Source of the DNA: Microbacterium sp. LKL04
GTDB taxonomy: Bacteria > Actinomycetota > Actinomycetes > Actinomycetales > Microbacteriaceae
Direction: 5' to 3'
Length of the DNA stretch: 64,000 bases
Assembly: GCF_900102005.1 (NCBI RefSeq)
Contig: NZ_LT627736.1
Span: forward strand, 868,001-932,000
A model generated the notes under the pieces. The model saw only the letters and a program-made list of their open reading frames with translations. It did no database searches and had not been told where the DNA came from. Below are positions 36,964-45,503 of the stretch, in pieces (positions within the stretch are counted from its first letter, which is position 1; each line of letters opens with the position of its first letter). The position numbers and the translations under genes are program-made.

Positions 36964-37006
36964 ACGGGCGCGTCGGGCCGGAGTCGAATTCCGGCTGTGG
37001 AGAAAC

Positions 37007-37046
37007 GACGAGAGCGGACCACCCGGGAGGGTGCTCCGCTCTCGTC
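37007..37046 (-). terminator. Terminator after the DUF349 gene
   Basis: GACGAGAGCGGA at 37007-37018 pairs perfectly with TCCGCTCTCGTC at 37035-37046; an inner ACCC/GGGT can extend the structure. On the minus strand it follows the DUF349 stop by 12 bases and is trailed by GTTTCTCC. Confidence 0.85.
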
Positions 37047-37058
37047 AGATCCGACGTG

Positions 37059-38321
37059 TCAGCCGCCGAGGGCCCGCAACCAGCCCTTGCGGGCTTCGAG
37101 CGCGTCCTTCGCCTTCGCGATGGCGGCCTTATCCTTCGTGGCTTCTGCGGCCGTGAGCTCGTCCTCGAGCTTCGAGATCGCATCCTGGAGCTGGCTCGTC
37201 ATGTCGTTCTGACGCGCCTTCGTCTCGGGGTTGTTGCGCTTCCAGTCCTCGTCTTCACGGGACTTCAACGCGGTCTCGACCTTGCGGAGCTGGTCGTCCA
37301 GGCCACGCTCGGTGTCGCGCGGGAATACACGACCGATCTCGTCCCAGCGGCGCTGGATGTTCGTGAGGAGGGTCCGCGCCTTGGCGTTGTCCTTCTCCTT
37401 CGCGACGGCGGCGGCTTCGTCGAGCAGAGCGCGCTTGGCCTCGATCTTCTCCTTCGATGCTTCGACGTCCGCGTTCTCGCGTTCGATGCGCGCGCCGTAG
37501 AGGACGTCACCCGCAGCCTTGAACCGGGCCCAGAGCGCGTCGTCCGCCTTCTTTCCGGCGCGGCCGGCGCTCTTCCACTGGTCGAGCAGCTCGCGGTACG
37601 CCGAGATGCCGTCCTCGCCCCTCGGCGCCAGTGCCTCGGCGCGCTCGACGAGGCGCGTCTTCGCGTCGCGGGCGCTCTTGTGCTGCTCGTCGAGGCTCGA
37701 GTAGAACTCGCGGCGGTTCTTGTCCACGATGGCGCGGGCGTCGCGGAATCGCTTCCAGAGCTGCTGACCGACCGCCTTGGGCAGGCGGGGTCCGGTGCTC
37801 TGGTGCTCCTGCCAGCGTGCGAACAGGGCCGCCACGTCGGCTGTCGTCTGCTTCCACTGGATGGAGCGCGGGTCCTTGGCGGCGATCGCCTCGATCTCGG
37901 TGACGATGCCCTCGCGTTCGGCGACGGCGGCATCCACCGCTGCGCGCTGAGCCTGCGCCTCTTCGGCGCTCGCCTCGGACAGCGCGCCCTCGAGCGACGT
38001 GACGCGGGCCTCGAGCGAGGCGAGATCGCCGACGGCGGCAGCGCCGTCGAGACGTTCGCGGATGGTGCGGGCGGTGCTGCGCAGATCGGATGCCGACGCC
38101 CCGCCGCGCCGGTGGCGCACCTCGAGGAGGGTCACCTCGGAGGCGAGGTCGGCGTACTTGCGCTCGAAGTAGGCGAGAGCCTCTTCGGGGGTGCCGTCGG
38201 GGTACTGGCCGACGACACGCCACTGATCGCCCTCGCGGACGGAGACGGTGCCGTCGTCGTCGACGCGGCCCCACGGCTGGGTCTCGGCGGATTCGGGGGT
38301 GGCGGAACTCACGGGGGTCAC
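37059..38321 (-). CDS. DUF349 domain-containing protein
   Basis: 420 residues, highly charged and almost entirely helical, with at least three DUF349 repeats. Repeat cores are visible as IQWKQTTADVAALFARWQE near residue 150, YRELLDQWKSAGRAGKKADD near 235 and LLTNIQRRWDEIG near 313. A short N-terminal part with WGRVDDDGTVSVREG is shared with actinobacterial family members. The C-terminal LRALGG end is conserved in these proteins. Biochemical function is unknown. Starts are GTG at 38321 or 38312. It lies downstream of the small anchored protein, an arrangement common in this lineage. Confidence 0.88.
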   Translation of the reverse strand: MTPVSSATPESAETQPWGRVDDDGTVSVREGDQWRVVGQYPDGTPEEALAYFERKYADLASEVTLLEVRHRRGGASASDLRSTARTIRERLDGAAAVGDLASLEARVTSLEGALSEASAEEAQAQRAAVDAAVAEREGIVTEIEAIAAKDPRSIQWKQTTADVAALFARWQEHQSTGPRLPKAVGQQLWKRFRDARAIVDKNRREFYSSLDEQHKSARDAKTRLVERAEALAPRGEDGISAYRELLDQWKSAGRAGKKADDALWARFKAAGDVLYGARIERENADVEASKEKIEAKRALLDEAAAVAKEKDNAKARTLLTNIQRRWDEIGRVFPRDTERGLDDQLRKVETALKSREDEDWKRNNPETKARQNDMTSQLQDAISKLEDELTAAEATKDKAAIAKAKDALEARKGWLRALGG

Positions 38322-38381
38322 CTCGTCGGCGGCATGCGCCGCATGGGGGTCGGATTAGTGACTCAGCCTAGTACGCGCCGG

Positions 38382-38684
38382 TCACGGAGTCGGAGTGGGA
38401 GTCGGGGATTCAGACGGCTCGGGGGAGGGAGCAGGGGTCGCACCCGGGCTCTGCGACGGAGACGGGGACGGCGCGGGTTCCGGAGTGCCGGGCCCGAGCT
38501 TGTAGTAGGCGACCTGCCCGCCGAGGACCGCGAGCAGAAGCGCACCACCGGCGACGCCGGCGATCACGTTGTCGCGGCGGCGTCGCTGGATGACGGAGGC
38601 GTGGAAGCGTCGTCGCGCTTCGTAGAGACGTGCGCGCTCGCGCTCCTGTGCGCTCGAGCGACCCTTGTCCTTGCCCGCTGCCAC
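38382..38684 (-). CDS. Small single-pass membrane protein with Pro/Ser/Thr tail
   Basis: 100 residues. A basic, helical N-terminal part (RERERARLYEARRRFH region) precedes a membrane helix at about 40-60, then VAYYKLGPGTPEPAPSPSP and a tail of Pro-Ser-Thr-Glu repeats up to TPTPTP at the stop. The N-terminal architecture resembles the anchor of actinobacterial membrane-bound peptidyl-prolyl isomerases encoded beside DUF349 genes, but no isomerase domain follows here. GTG at 38684 is set by GGGAGGAA 6 bases upstream. Function unknown. Confidence 0.75.
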   Translation of the reverse strand: MAAGKDKGRSSAQERERARLYEARRRFHASVIQRRRRDNVIAGVAGGALLLAVLGGQVAYYKLGPGTPEPAPSPSPSQSPGATPAPSPEPSESPTPTPTP

Positions 38685-38798
38685 GGCGTTCCTCCCGTCG
38701 AGGCTGAGCGAGAGCGCAGCCTTCTGCAGATTATTCGGCCCCGCGCCCGGGGCAAAACCCGGCGGCACCGGTCGGGGCGTGATGTCGGTGGGGGCGAT

Positions 38799-38804
38799 TA
38801 GCCT
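38799..38804 (+). promoter_or_regulatory. -10 element of rarA, leaderless spacing
   Basis: TAGCCT, then GGAGGG, then the ATG at 38811. The 6-base gap is purine-rich and could double as a ribosome site if initiation were further upstream. Confidence 0.5.
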
Positions 38805-38810
38805 GGAGGG

Positions 38811-40163
38811 ATGGCACAGAGTGATGCGCTTTTCCGCGGAGCGACGCCTCTGGCCGTGAGGATGCGCCCGGCATCCCTCGACGAGGTCGCCGGTCAGACC
38901 CACCTGCTCCGTCCGGGGTCGCCGCTCGTCGCCCTCGCCGACCCCGGGCGCGCGACCACCGGCGCAGTCTCGGTGATCCTCTGGGGGCCGCCGGGGACAG
39001 GCAAGACGACGCTGGCGCAGGCGATCGCGCGGACCTCCGGCCGTCGGTTCGTGGAGCTCTCGGCCGTCACCGCCGGCGTCAAGGACGTCCGTGAGGTCAT
39101 GCAAGAAGCGATGACCCAGCGCGACCTGTACGGCGCCTCCACGATCCTCTTCCTCGATGAGATCCACCGCTTCACCAAGGCGCAACAGGACGCCCTGCTC
39201 CCGGGCGTCGAGAACGGGTGGGTCATCCTCATCGCGGCGACGACGGAGAACCCCTCTTTCTCGGTGATCTCGCCCCTGCTGTCGCGATCGCTCCTGCTCA
39301 CCCTGCAGCCCCTCACCGATGCGGACCTCGGCATGTTGGTCGACCGCGCCGTCACCGACGCCCGAGGCCTTGCCGGCGCCGTCACCCTCTCGGATGAGGC
39401 GCGGGCCGCCCTCGTTCACCTCGCTTCAGGGGATGCGCGTCGTGCGTTGACCTCGCTCGAGGCCGCGGCGTCGATGGCCGAGCCGGTCGAGACGTCCGAT
39501 GACGAGAGCGAGGATGCCCCGGCGGAGCCGCCCGTCATCACGGCCGAGCACGTCGCGCAAGCCGTCGATCGCGCCCTGCTGCGGTACGACAGACAGGGCG
39601 ATGAGCACTACGACGTCATCAGCGCCTTCATCAAGTCGATCCGAGGGTCCGATCCGGACGCCGCGATGCACTACCTCGCCCGGATGATCGAAGCCGGCGA
39701 GGATCCGCGATTCATCGCCCGGCGCCTGGTCATCTCAGCCGCGGAGGACATCGGGCTCGCCGACCCGCAGGCTCTTCAGATCGCCGTGGCGGCCGCTGAC
39801 GCGGTGGCGTTCATCGGGATGCCGGAGGGGCGCATCCCACTCGCGGAGGCCACCGCCTATCTCGCGACCACCGCGAAGTCGAACGCCGCTTACAACGCCA
39901 TCAATGCGGCGATCGCGGACGTCCGTGCGGGAGGGTTCGGGCGGGTGCCGATCCATCTGAGGGACGCGCACTACGCCGGGGCGAAGCGCCTGGGTCACGG
40001 CAAGGGATACGTGTACCCGCACGACCTCGAGGTCGGTGTCGCGACGCAGCAGTATTTGCCTGACGAACTGCGAGGACGCCGCTACTACGCGCCGACCGGT
40101 CGGGGTATGGAGCGCGACATCTCCGCCCGACTCGAGAAGATCCGGAAGATCCTCGGTGACTGA
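38811..40163 (+). CDS. rarA: Replication-associated recombination protein A (RarA/MgsA)
   Basis: AAA+ ATPase acting at stalled replication forks. 450 residues. Walker A is [11 protein letters not shown] near residue 59, Walker B is [16 protein letters not shown] near 110, and sensor 1 is in [11 protein letters not shown] near 142. The C-terminal tetramerisation domain includes [20 protein letters not shown] near 269. Complete. An acidic insertion (residues 223-240, [14 protein letters not shown]) is lineage-specific. It overlaps the TPR-Nudix gene by 8 bases. Confidence 0.96.
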   Translation: MAQSDALFRGATPLAVRMRPASLDEVAGQTHLLRPGSPLVALADPGRATTGAVSVILWGPPGTGKTTLAQAIARTSGRRFVELSAVTAGVKDVREVMQEAMTQRDLYGASTILFLDEIHRFTKAQQDALLPGVENGWVILIAATTENPSFSVISPLLSRSLLLTLQPLTDADLGMLVDRAVTDARGLAGAVTLSDEARAALVHLASGDARRALTSLEAAASMAEPVETSDDESEDAPAEPPVITAEHVAQAVDRALLRYDRQGDEHYDVISAFIKSIRGSDPDAAMHYLARMIEAGEDPRFIARRLVISAAEDIGLADPQALQIAVAAADAVAFIGMPEGRIPLAEATAYLATTAKSNAAYNAINAAIADVRAGGFGRVPIHLRDAHYAGAKRLGHGKGYVYPHDLEVGVATQQYLPDELRGRRYYAPTGRGMERDISARLEKIRKILGD

Positions 40164-41067
40164 GGTGCCGGGGGAGGTGGACCGCCGCATAGACGACGTG
40201 TGGGCGGCCGCCGACGAAGAGACTCCCGACGCCCTCCGAATCGCGATGCGCGAGGCGCTCACCGGGCGACCCGAGGGTGACCCTCGCGCCCTGTTCGAGC
40301 GCGCGTCGGTTGAGGACTTCCTCGGACAAGAGTCGGCGGCGATCCCGCTCTATCGTGCGGCGCTCGCTGGGGGACTGGAGGCGCCCTTCGCGACGCAGGC
40401 GAGGATCCAACTCGCGAGCTCCCTGCGGAATGTGGGGGATGCTTCGGGCGCGATCGCCGTCCTGAAGGACGTCCCGCCGACCGACCCGTTGGCGGGCGCG
40501 GCGGCGGGATTCCGAGCGCTCGCCCTGTACGACGATGACAAGGCCGTCCGCGCGCTCCGCACCGCCCTTCGAGCTCTCGCGGACGAGATACCTCTCTACG
40601 GCCGCGCGCTGCGCGCGTATGCGGCGGAGGTCCGATCGCGCCCCCGCATCCGCGTCATCGCTGTCGCCGTCGTCGTCAGGGACGGATACGTCCTCGGGGA
40701 GCTGTACTCGGCGACGCCGGAGCGTCCGTCATTCCTGCGGGCTCCGGGCGGCGGTGTCGAGCCGGGGGAGACGGCTGATGCTGCGGTCCGCCGGGAGCTC
40801 GCGGAGGAGCTCGGGGCGACCGTGACGGATTCGCGGCTCCTCGGGGTCCTCGAGAACATCTTCGACAACGACGGCCGCCCCGGGCACGAGATCGCCTACG
40901 TCTTCGCGGTGCGCAGCCCGGAGCTCGACGACCTGGGCGTCGACGAGCGGATCCAGGTGCTCGACGGCGACACATCGGTCGGCTGGTACCGGATCGACGA
41001 CCTCCACGCTGATGCGTTGCCCTTCTATCCGCCCGGTGCGCTCGATCTGGCGCGCGGCCAGGGATGA
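40156..41067 (+). CDS. TPR-like / Nudix hydrolase fusion protein
   Basis: 303 residues. Residues about 10-150 match the tetratricopeptide family usually found as a small separate protein ([20 protein letters not shown], then [18 protein letters not shown]). Residues about 165-300 form a Nudix domain with the box [20 protein letters not shown] and EELG directly after, so Gx5Ex7REUxEExGU is intact. The substrate is unknown. GTG at 40156 overlaps rarA; a GTG three codons later is possible. The fusion could place a nucleotide-clearing activity next to the RarA pathway, which is inference. Confidence 0.83.
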   Translation: MTEVPGEVDRRIDDVWAAADEETPDALRIAMREALTGRPEGDPRALFERASVEDFLGQESAAIPLYRAALAGGLEAPFATQARIQLASSLRNVGDASGAIAVLKDVPPTDPLAGAAAGFRALALYDDDKAVRALRTALRALADEIPLYGRALRAYAAEVRSRPRIRVIAVAVVVRDGYVLGELYSATPERPSFLRAPGGGVEPGETADAAVRRELAEELGATVTDSRLLGVLENIFDNDGRPGHEIAYVFAVRSPELDDLGVDERIQVLDGDTSVGWYRIDDLHADALPFYPPGALDLARGQG

Positions 41068-41081
41068 TCCGACCCGTCTGT

Positions 41082-41087
41082 TAGGCT
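41082..41087 (+). promoter_or_regulatory. -10 element of rpsD
   Basis: TAGGCT predicts a start near 41094 and a leader of about 140 bases. No clear -35 box is seen. Confidence 0.45.
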
Positions 41088-41120
41088 TAATCGGCTCGAA
41101 ACCGTGTTTTCGGGCATCCT

Positions 41121-41179
41121 CTTCTCTCTTTCCCACCTTTCGGCGTGCCCCGGCGTGCAGTCCGCAAGGGCGAGAGAAG
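41121..41179 (+). promoter_or_regulatory. Structured rpsD leader
   Basis: CTTCTCTC at 41121-41128 pairs perfectly with GAGAGAAG at 41172-41179, enclosing a region with two copies of CGGCGTGC. S4 represses its own synthesis in other bacteria through leader structures, so this is a candidate autoregulatory site. Inferred from pairing only. Confidence 0.4.
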
Positions 41180-41233
41180 GCGATACGCCCGTGAGCCGTG
41201 AAAGACATGGCCACGTCATGGAAGGAAGATTTC

Positions 41234-41863
41234 GTGGCAACGAAGTCCCAGGACCGCCGCAAGGTGCGCCTCTCGCGCGCCCTCGGCGTCGCACTGACCC
41301 CCAAGGCCGCCCGCTACCTCGAGAAGCGTCCCTACGCTCCCGGTGAGCACGGCCGCACCAAGCGCAAGCAGGACAGCGATTACGCCGTCCGTCTTCGCGA
41401 GAAGCAGCGTCTGCGCGAGCAGTACGGCATCCGCGAGAAGCAGATGCGCAACACCTTCAACGAGGCCCGCCGCACGGAGGGTCTGACCGGTGAGAACCTC
41501 GTCGAGCTCCTCGAGATGCGTCTCGACTCGCTCGTGCTCCGTTCGGGCTTCGCCCGCACGACGGCACAGGCGCGTCAGCTCGTCGTGCACCGTCACATCC
41601 TCGTCGACGGACAGCTCGTCGACCGCCCGTCCTTCCGCGTGAAGCCGGGCCAGACGATCCACGTCAAGGCCAAGAGCGAGGCTCTCGAGCCGTTCCAGGT
41701 CGCAGCCGCCGGCGGTCACGCCGAGGTCCTGCCCCCGGTTCCCGGCTACCTGTCGGTCGAGCTCGACAAGCTCCAGGCCCGTCTCGAGCGTCGCCCCAAG
41801 CGCGCCGAGGTCCCGGTGACCTGTGAAGTCCAGCTCGTCGTCGAGTACTACGCCGCGCGCTAA
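41234..41863 (+). CDS. rpsD: 30S ribosomal protein S4
   Basis: Primary rRNA-binding protein of the small subunit body. 209 residues from the GTG at 41234, which gives the family N-terminus ATKSQDRRKVRLSRALG and follows GAAGGAAG at 5 bases. A longer frame from 41198 is not supported. The S4 RNA-binding domain contains MRLDSLVLRSGFARTTAQAR near residue 93 and VNRHILVDG-type VVHRHILVDGQLVDRPS near 118. It is a single-gene unit. Its last codons (TAC GCC GCG CGC) are repeated twice more just downstream. Confidence 0.97.
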   Translation: MATKSQDRRKVRLSRALGVALTPKAARYLEKRPYAPGEHGRTKRKQDSDYAVRLREKQRLREQYGIREKQMRNTFNEARRTEGLTGENLVELLEMRLDSLVLRSGFARTTAQARQLVVHRHILVDGQLVDRPSFRVKPGQTIHVKAKSEALEPFQVAAAGGHAEVLPPVPGYLSVELDKLQARLERRPKRAEVPVTCEVQLVVEYYAAR

Positions 41864-41970
41864 GCGGGGCGTAGTACCTCTGCGGAGCAGACAATAGTCC
41901 AGCTACGCCGCGCGCTAAGCGGGGCGTAGTACCTCTGCGGAGCAGACAACAGTTCAGCTACGCCGCGCGC
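41849..41970. repeat. Tandem 55-bp repeat of the rpsD tail
   Basis: Two full 55-bp copies (41849-41903 and 41904-41958, two mismatches) and a 12-base third copy (41959-41970). Each begins with the last four rpsD codons TACGCCGCGCGC and a stop: TAA in copies 1 and 2, TGA after copy 3. Each full copy can form TACGCC/GGCGTA and TCTGC-GGA-GCAGA hairpins. Confidence 0.95.
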
Positions 41971-41995
41971 TGATCCTCGGATCACGCGGTTCGGA

Positions 41996-42030
41996 GGGGC
42001 GTCGGGTTCACCCGGCGCCCCTTCTGCTTT
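41996..42030 (+). terminator. Terminator after rpsD and its repeats
   Basis: GGGGCGTCGGG at 41996-42006 pairs with CCCGGCGCCCC at 42011-42021 with one G-T pair, loop TTCA, followed by TTCTGCTTT. Confidence 0.85.
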
Positions 42031-42035
42031 GCACC

Positions 42036-42041
42036 TAACAT
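42036..42041 (+). promoter_or_regulatory. -10 element of the small membrane protein gene, leaderless spacing
   Basis: TAACAT, then GGACCC, then the ATG at 42048, a 6-base gap. Confidence 0.55.
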
Positions 42042-42047
42042 GGACCC

Positions 42048-42299
42048 ATGAAGAAAGTCCTCTGGTTCCTGATGGGCATCGTCGCCGGCTTCGTTGCCGC
42101 GCACCTGGTGAACAAGGATCCGCGAGGCCAGGAGCTCCTCTCCGAGGTCGACCTCCGCATCTCCGAGTTCACCGACCGGATGGGCGAGGCCTACCGGACG
42201 CAGGAGGCGAAGATCGAGGGCATCGTCGCCGACGCGCAGGACGCCCTGTCGAAGGATGCCGTGTCGAAGGATGCCGCGTCCGCCCCGCAGGGCGACTGA
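42048..42299 (+). CDS. Small membrane-anchored protein upstream of alaS
   Basis: 83 residues. One N-terminal membrane helix (about residues 4-21, LWFLMGIVAGFVAAHLV) is followed by a charged helical region with EVDLRISEFTDRMGEAYRTQ and a short direct repeat SKDAVSKDAA near the C-terminus. No known domain is recognised. It lies between rpsD and alaS, as small membrane proteins do in other actinobacteria. Its promoter is its own; alaS follows 69 bases later behind a ribosome site and may be read through. Confidence 0.8.
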   Translation: MKKVLWFLMGIVAGFVAAHLVNKDPRGQELLSEVDLRISEFTDRMGEAYRTQEAKIEGIVADAQDALSKDAVSKDAASAPQGD

Positions 42300-42368
42300 C
42301 CCACTTCCCCATCTCCGGTCGCGGCCCCTGGGACGCGACCGATCCCGCATGCAGTTTGAGGACACACG

Positions 42369-45035
42369 ATGAAGACCGCTGAGATCGCCCGGCGCTACCT
42401 GGACTACTTCGAGAAGCGCGGGCACACGATCGTGCCCTCGGCATCCCTCGTCAGTGATGACCCGGCGCTGCTGTTCACGGTCGCCGGCATGGTCCCCTTC
42501 ATCCCGTACCTCTCGGGCGACGTGCCCGCGCCCTACAAGCGCGCGGCGGACAACCAGAAATGCATCCGCACGAACGACATCGAGGAGGTCGGCAAGACCC
42601 CGCGTCACGGCACGTTCTTCCAGATGCTGGGCAACTGGTCGTTCGGCGATTACTTCAAGAAGGACGCGATCCGGTACGCGTGGGAGCTCCTCACCACCCC
42701 CGACGAAGACGGCGGACTCGGATTCGATCCGAAGGATCTCTGGGTCACCGTCTACGAGGAGGACGACGAGGCGATCCAGCTCTGGCTCGAGCACTCGACC
42801 CTTCCCGAGGAGCGCATCCAGCGCCTGGGCAAGGACACGAACTACTGGACCACGGGGCTTCCCGGTCCCGCCGGCCCGTGCTCCGAGATCTTCTTCGATC
42901 GCGGTCCCGAATACGGCGTCGACGGCGGGCCCGCCACGGACGACGACCGCTACGTCGAGATCTGGAACCTCGTGTTCATGCAGTACGAGATCACGAACGT
43001 GCGCTCGAAGTACGAGTTCGACATCATCGGCGACCTCCCGGCACAGAACATCGACACCGGCATGGGCCTCGAGCGCGTCGCGTTCATCAAGCAGGGCGTC
43101 GACAACATGTACGAGACGGACCAGGTCCGTCCCGTCCTCGACAAGGCCGTGGAGCTCTCGGGCAAGCGGTACGGCGAGAACCACGACGACGACGTCCGCT
43201 TCCGCGTGGTGGCCGACCACATCCGCTCGTCGCTGATGTTGCTCTCCGACGGTGTGACGCCGGCGAACGACGGTCGCGGCTACATCCTGCGCCGCCTCAT
43301 GCGCCGCGCAATCCGGTCGATGCGCCTGCTGGGCGTGGAAGGCCCGACGTTCGCGGAGCTTTTCGCGGTGTCGCGTGACGCGATGAAGGAGTCCTACCCG
43401 GTCGTCGAGACCGACTACGCTCGGCTGTCGCAGTACGCGCTGGCCGAGGAGGCGACCTTCCTCCGCACCCTCGCGAGCGGATCGGAGATCCTCGACACGT
43501 CGATCGAGTCCGCCAAGTCCACGCAGTCGACCGCGCTGAGCGGCTCGCAGGCATTCCTCCTGCACGACACCTACGGCTTCCCGATCGACCTCACGCTCGA
43601 GATCGCCGAAGAGGCCGGTCTCTCGGTCGACCGCGCCGGTTTCGACACCCTCATGAAGGAGCAGCGCGACCGCGCCAAGGCCGACGCCCGCTCCCGCAAG
43701 CGCCAGCTCGCCGACACGAGCGTCTACCGCGACTTCCGCGCGCTGGGTGAGACGGTCTTCACGGGATACACCGATCTCGAGACCGAGTCCCGGATCCTCG
43801 GCATCCTCGTCGACGGCGCTCCGGCCGACCGTGCCTCGCAGGGGCAGATCGCCGAGGTGATCACGGCCGAGACCGCCCTCTACGCGGAGTCGGGCGGCCA
43901 GGTCGCCGACAAGGGCGTCATCGTCGGTCCGGGTTACGAGCTCGAGGTCCTCGACGTGCAGAAGCCCGTCCCCGGTCTCATCAGCCACACGGTCGAGGTG
44001 ACCACGGGCGAGGTCGCCGTCGGTCACGCCGCGACGACAGTGGTGGATGCCGCCAACCGCCGCGCGGCTGCGCAGGCCCACTCCGCGACCCACCTCGTGC
44101 ACGCGGCTCTCCGCGACACGCTCGGCAAGAGTGCGACGCAGGCGGGCTCCCTCAACCGTGCGGGATACCTCCGGTTCGACTTCTCGTGGGGCCAGGCGCT
44201 CTCGCCCGAGACCCGCAGCGAGATCGAGGAGATCGCCAACAACGCCGTCCGCGACGACCTCGAGGTCACGACCCGCGTCATGTCGCTCGACGAGGCGAAG
44301 GCGGCGGGCGCCATGGCGCTGTTCGGCGAGAAGTACGGCGACACCGTGCGGATGGTCGACATCGGCGGCCCGTGGTCGCGCGAGCTCTGCGCCGGCACCC
44401 ACGTGTCCTCCAGCGCCCAGGTCGGGCTCATCAACCTCGTGGGGGAGTCGTCCGTCGGCGCCTCCAACCGCCGCGTCGAGGCCCTCGTAGGCCAGGACGC
44501 CTTCCGCGAGCTCGCAGCCGAGCGTGCCATCGTGTCGCAGCTCACGTCGGGATTGAAGATCCCGCGCGACCAGCTGCCCGCGCGTATCGCGGAGCTGCAG
44601 GCCAGCCTCAAGGCGGCCGAGAAGAAGATCGCTCAGTTCGAGGCGAAGGCCCTCGGTGAGCGGGTGCCGACGCTTGCGGCATCCGCGGTCTCCGCCGGCT
44701 CCTACCGCGTGGTGGCGCAGTCGATCGGCCCGGTCGCCTCCGCCGACGACCTGCGGACGCTCGCCCTGCAGGTGCGCGAGCGTCTCGGTTCCGACGCCGG
44801 TGTCGTCGCCCTCGCGGGTGAGGCCGGTGGGCGTCCGATCGTCATCGTCGCAACCACCGAGGCCGCGCGCGCCGCGGGTGCCAAGGCGGGACTCCTGGCG
44901 AAGACCGCTGCCGGAGTGCTCGGCGGCGGTGGCGGCGGCCGTGATGACGTGGCACAGGGAGGCGGGACGGATGCCTCGGCTCTGTCGGCTGCGCTGACCG
45001 GGATCGTCGCGGCACTGGAGGGTGCGACCGCGTGA
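42369..45035 (+). CDS. alaS: Alanyl-tRNA synthetase
   Basis: Charges tRNA-Ala and edits Ser/Gly. 888 residues. The class II core has ADNQKCIRTNDIEEVGKTP near residue 57 and GNWSFGDYFKK near 88. Editing-domain zinc ligands lie in HSATHLVHAAL near 571 and CAGTHVSSS near 674. The C-terminal DHHA1 domain ends near 888 with a GGGGGGRDD stretch. ATG start behind TTTGAGGA. The stop overlaps ruvX by GTGA. Confidence 0.98.
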   Translation: MKTAEIARRYLDYFEKRGHTIVPSASLVSDDPALLFTVAGMVPFIPYLSGDVPAPYKRAADNQKCIRTNDIEEVGKTPRHGTFFQMLGNWSFGDYFKKDAIRYAWELLTTPDEDGGLGFDPKDLWVTVYEEDDEAIQLWLEHSTLPEERIQRLGKDTNYWTTGLPGPAGPCSEIFFDRGPEYGVDGGPATDDDRYVEIWNLVFMQYEITNVRSKYEFDIIGDLPAQNIDTGMGLERVAFIKQGVDNMYETDQVRPVLDKAVELSGKRYGENHDDDVRFRVVADHIRSSLMLLSDGVTPANDGRGYILRRLMRRAIRSMRLLGVEGPTFAELFAVSRDAMKESYPVVETDYARLSQYALAEEATFLRTLASGSEILDTSIESAKSTQSTALSGSQAFLLHDTYGFPIDLTLEIAEEAGLSVDRAGFDTLMKEQRDRAKADARSRKRQLADTSVYRDFRALGETVFTGYTDLETESRILGILVDGAPADRASQGQIAEVITAETALYAESGGQVADKGVIVGPGYELEVLDVQKPVPGLISHTVEVTTGEVAVGHAATTVVDAANRRAAAQAHSATHLVHAALRDTLGKSATQAGSLNRAGYLRFDFSWGQALSPETRSEIEEIANNAVRDDLEVTTRVMSLDEAKAAGAMALFGEKYGDTVRMVDIGGPWSRELCAGTHVSSSAQVGLINLVGESSVGASNRRVEALVGQDAFRELAAERAIVSQLTSGLKIPRDQLPARIAELQASLKAAEKKIAQFEAKALGERVPTLAASAVSAGSYRVVAQSIGPVASADDLRTLALQVRERLGSDAGVVALAGEAGGRPIVIVATTEAARAAGAKAGLLAKTAAGVLGGGGGGRDDVAQGGGTDASALSAALTGIVAALEGATA

Positions 45036-45484
45036 GCGGTTTCCGTCGCGGGATCCGTCTCGGCATCGACGTCGGGCGAGCCCGTGTCGGGGTCGCACGG
45101 TGCGATCCGGACGGGATGCTCGCCGTTCCGGTCGAGACCGTTCCCCGCTCCGAGACCTCGGTCGCGCGCATCGTCGAGATCGCGCGCGAGTACGACCCGA
45201 TCGAGATCCTCGTCGGTCTCCCGATCAGCCTGGGGGGATCCGAGACCGCGTCGACGACCGATGCGCGCGAGTTCGCCACTGAGCTCTCGGCCGCTGTCGA
45301 TGTGCCCATCCGACTGGTGGACGAGCGGCTGAGCACCGTGTCGGCGAACGCCGTGCTCCGTCAGAACGGGCGTTCGCAGAAGTCGTCTCGTAGGATCGTT
45401 GACCAGATCGCCGCGGTCGTTCTCCTCCAGCAGGCGATCGATGTCGAGAAGAGCACCGGCAACCCGGCCGGTGCGGCGCTGTAA
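45032..45484 (+). CDS. ruvX: Holliday junction resolvase-like protein / pre-16S rRNA nuclease RuvX (YqgF)
   Basis: 150 residues with an RNase H-like fold. GIDVGRARVGVAR near residue 11, EILVGLPISLGGSET near 59 and VRLVDERLSTVSA-type VDERLSTVSANAVL near 98 hold the acidic residues. Family members process pre-16S rRNA. It is coupled to alaS and followed by mltG, a conserved actinobacterial order. The start is GTG at 45032. Confidence 0.94.
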   Translation: MSGFRRGIRLGIDVGRARVGVARCDPDGMLAVPVETVPRSETSVARIVEIAREYDPIEILVGLPISLGGSETASTTDAREFATELSAAVDVPIRLVDERLSTVSANAVLRQNGRSQKSSRRIVDQIAAVVLLQQAIDVEKSTGNPAGAAL

Positions 45485-45503
45485 AAGACGCAGGAGTCCA
45501 TCG

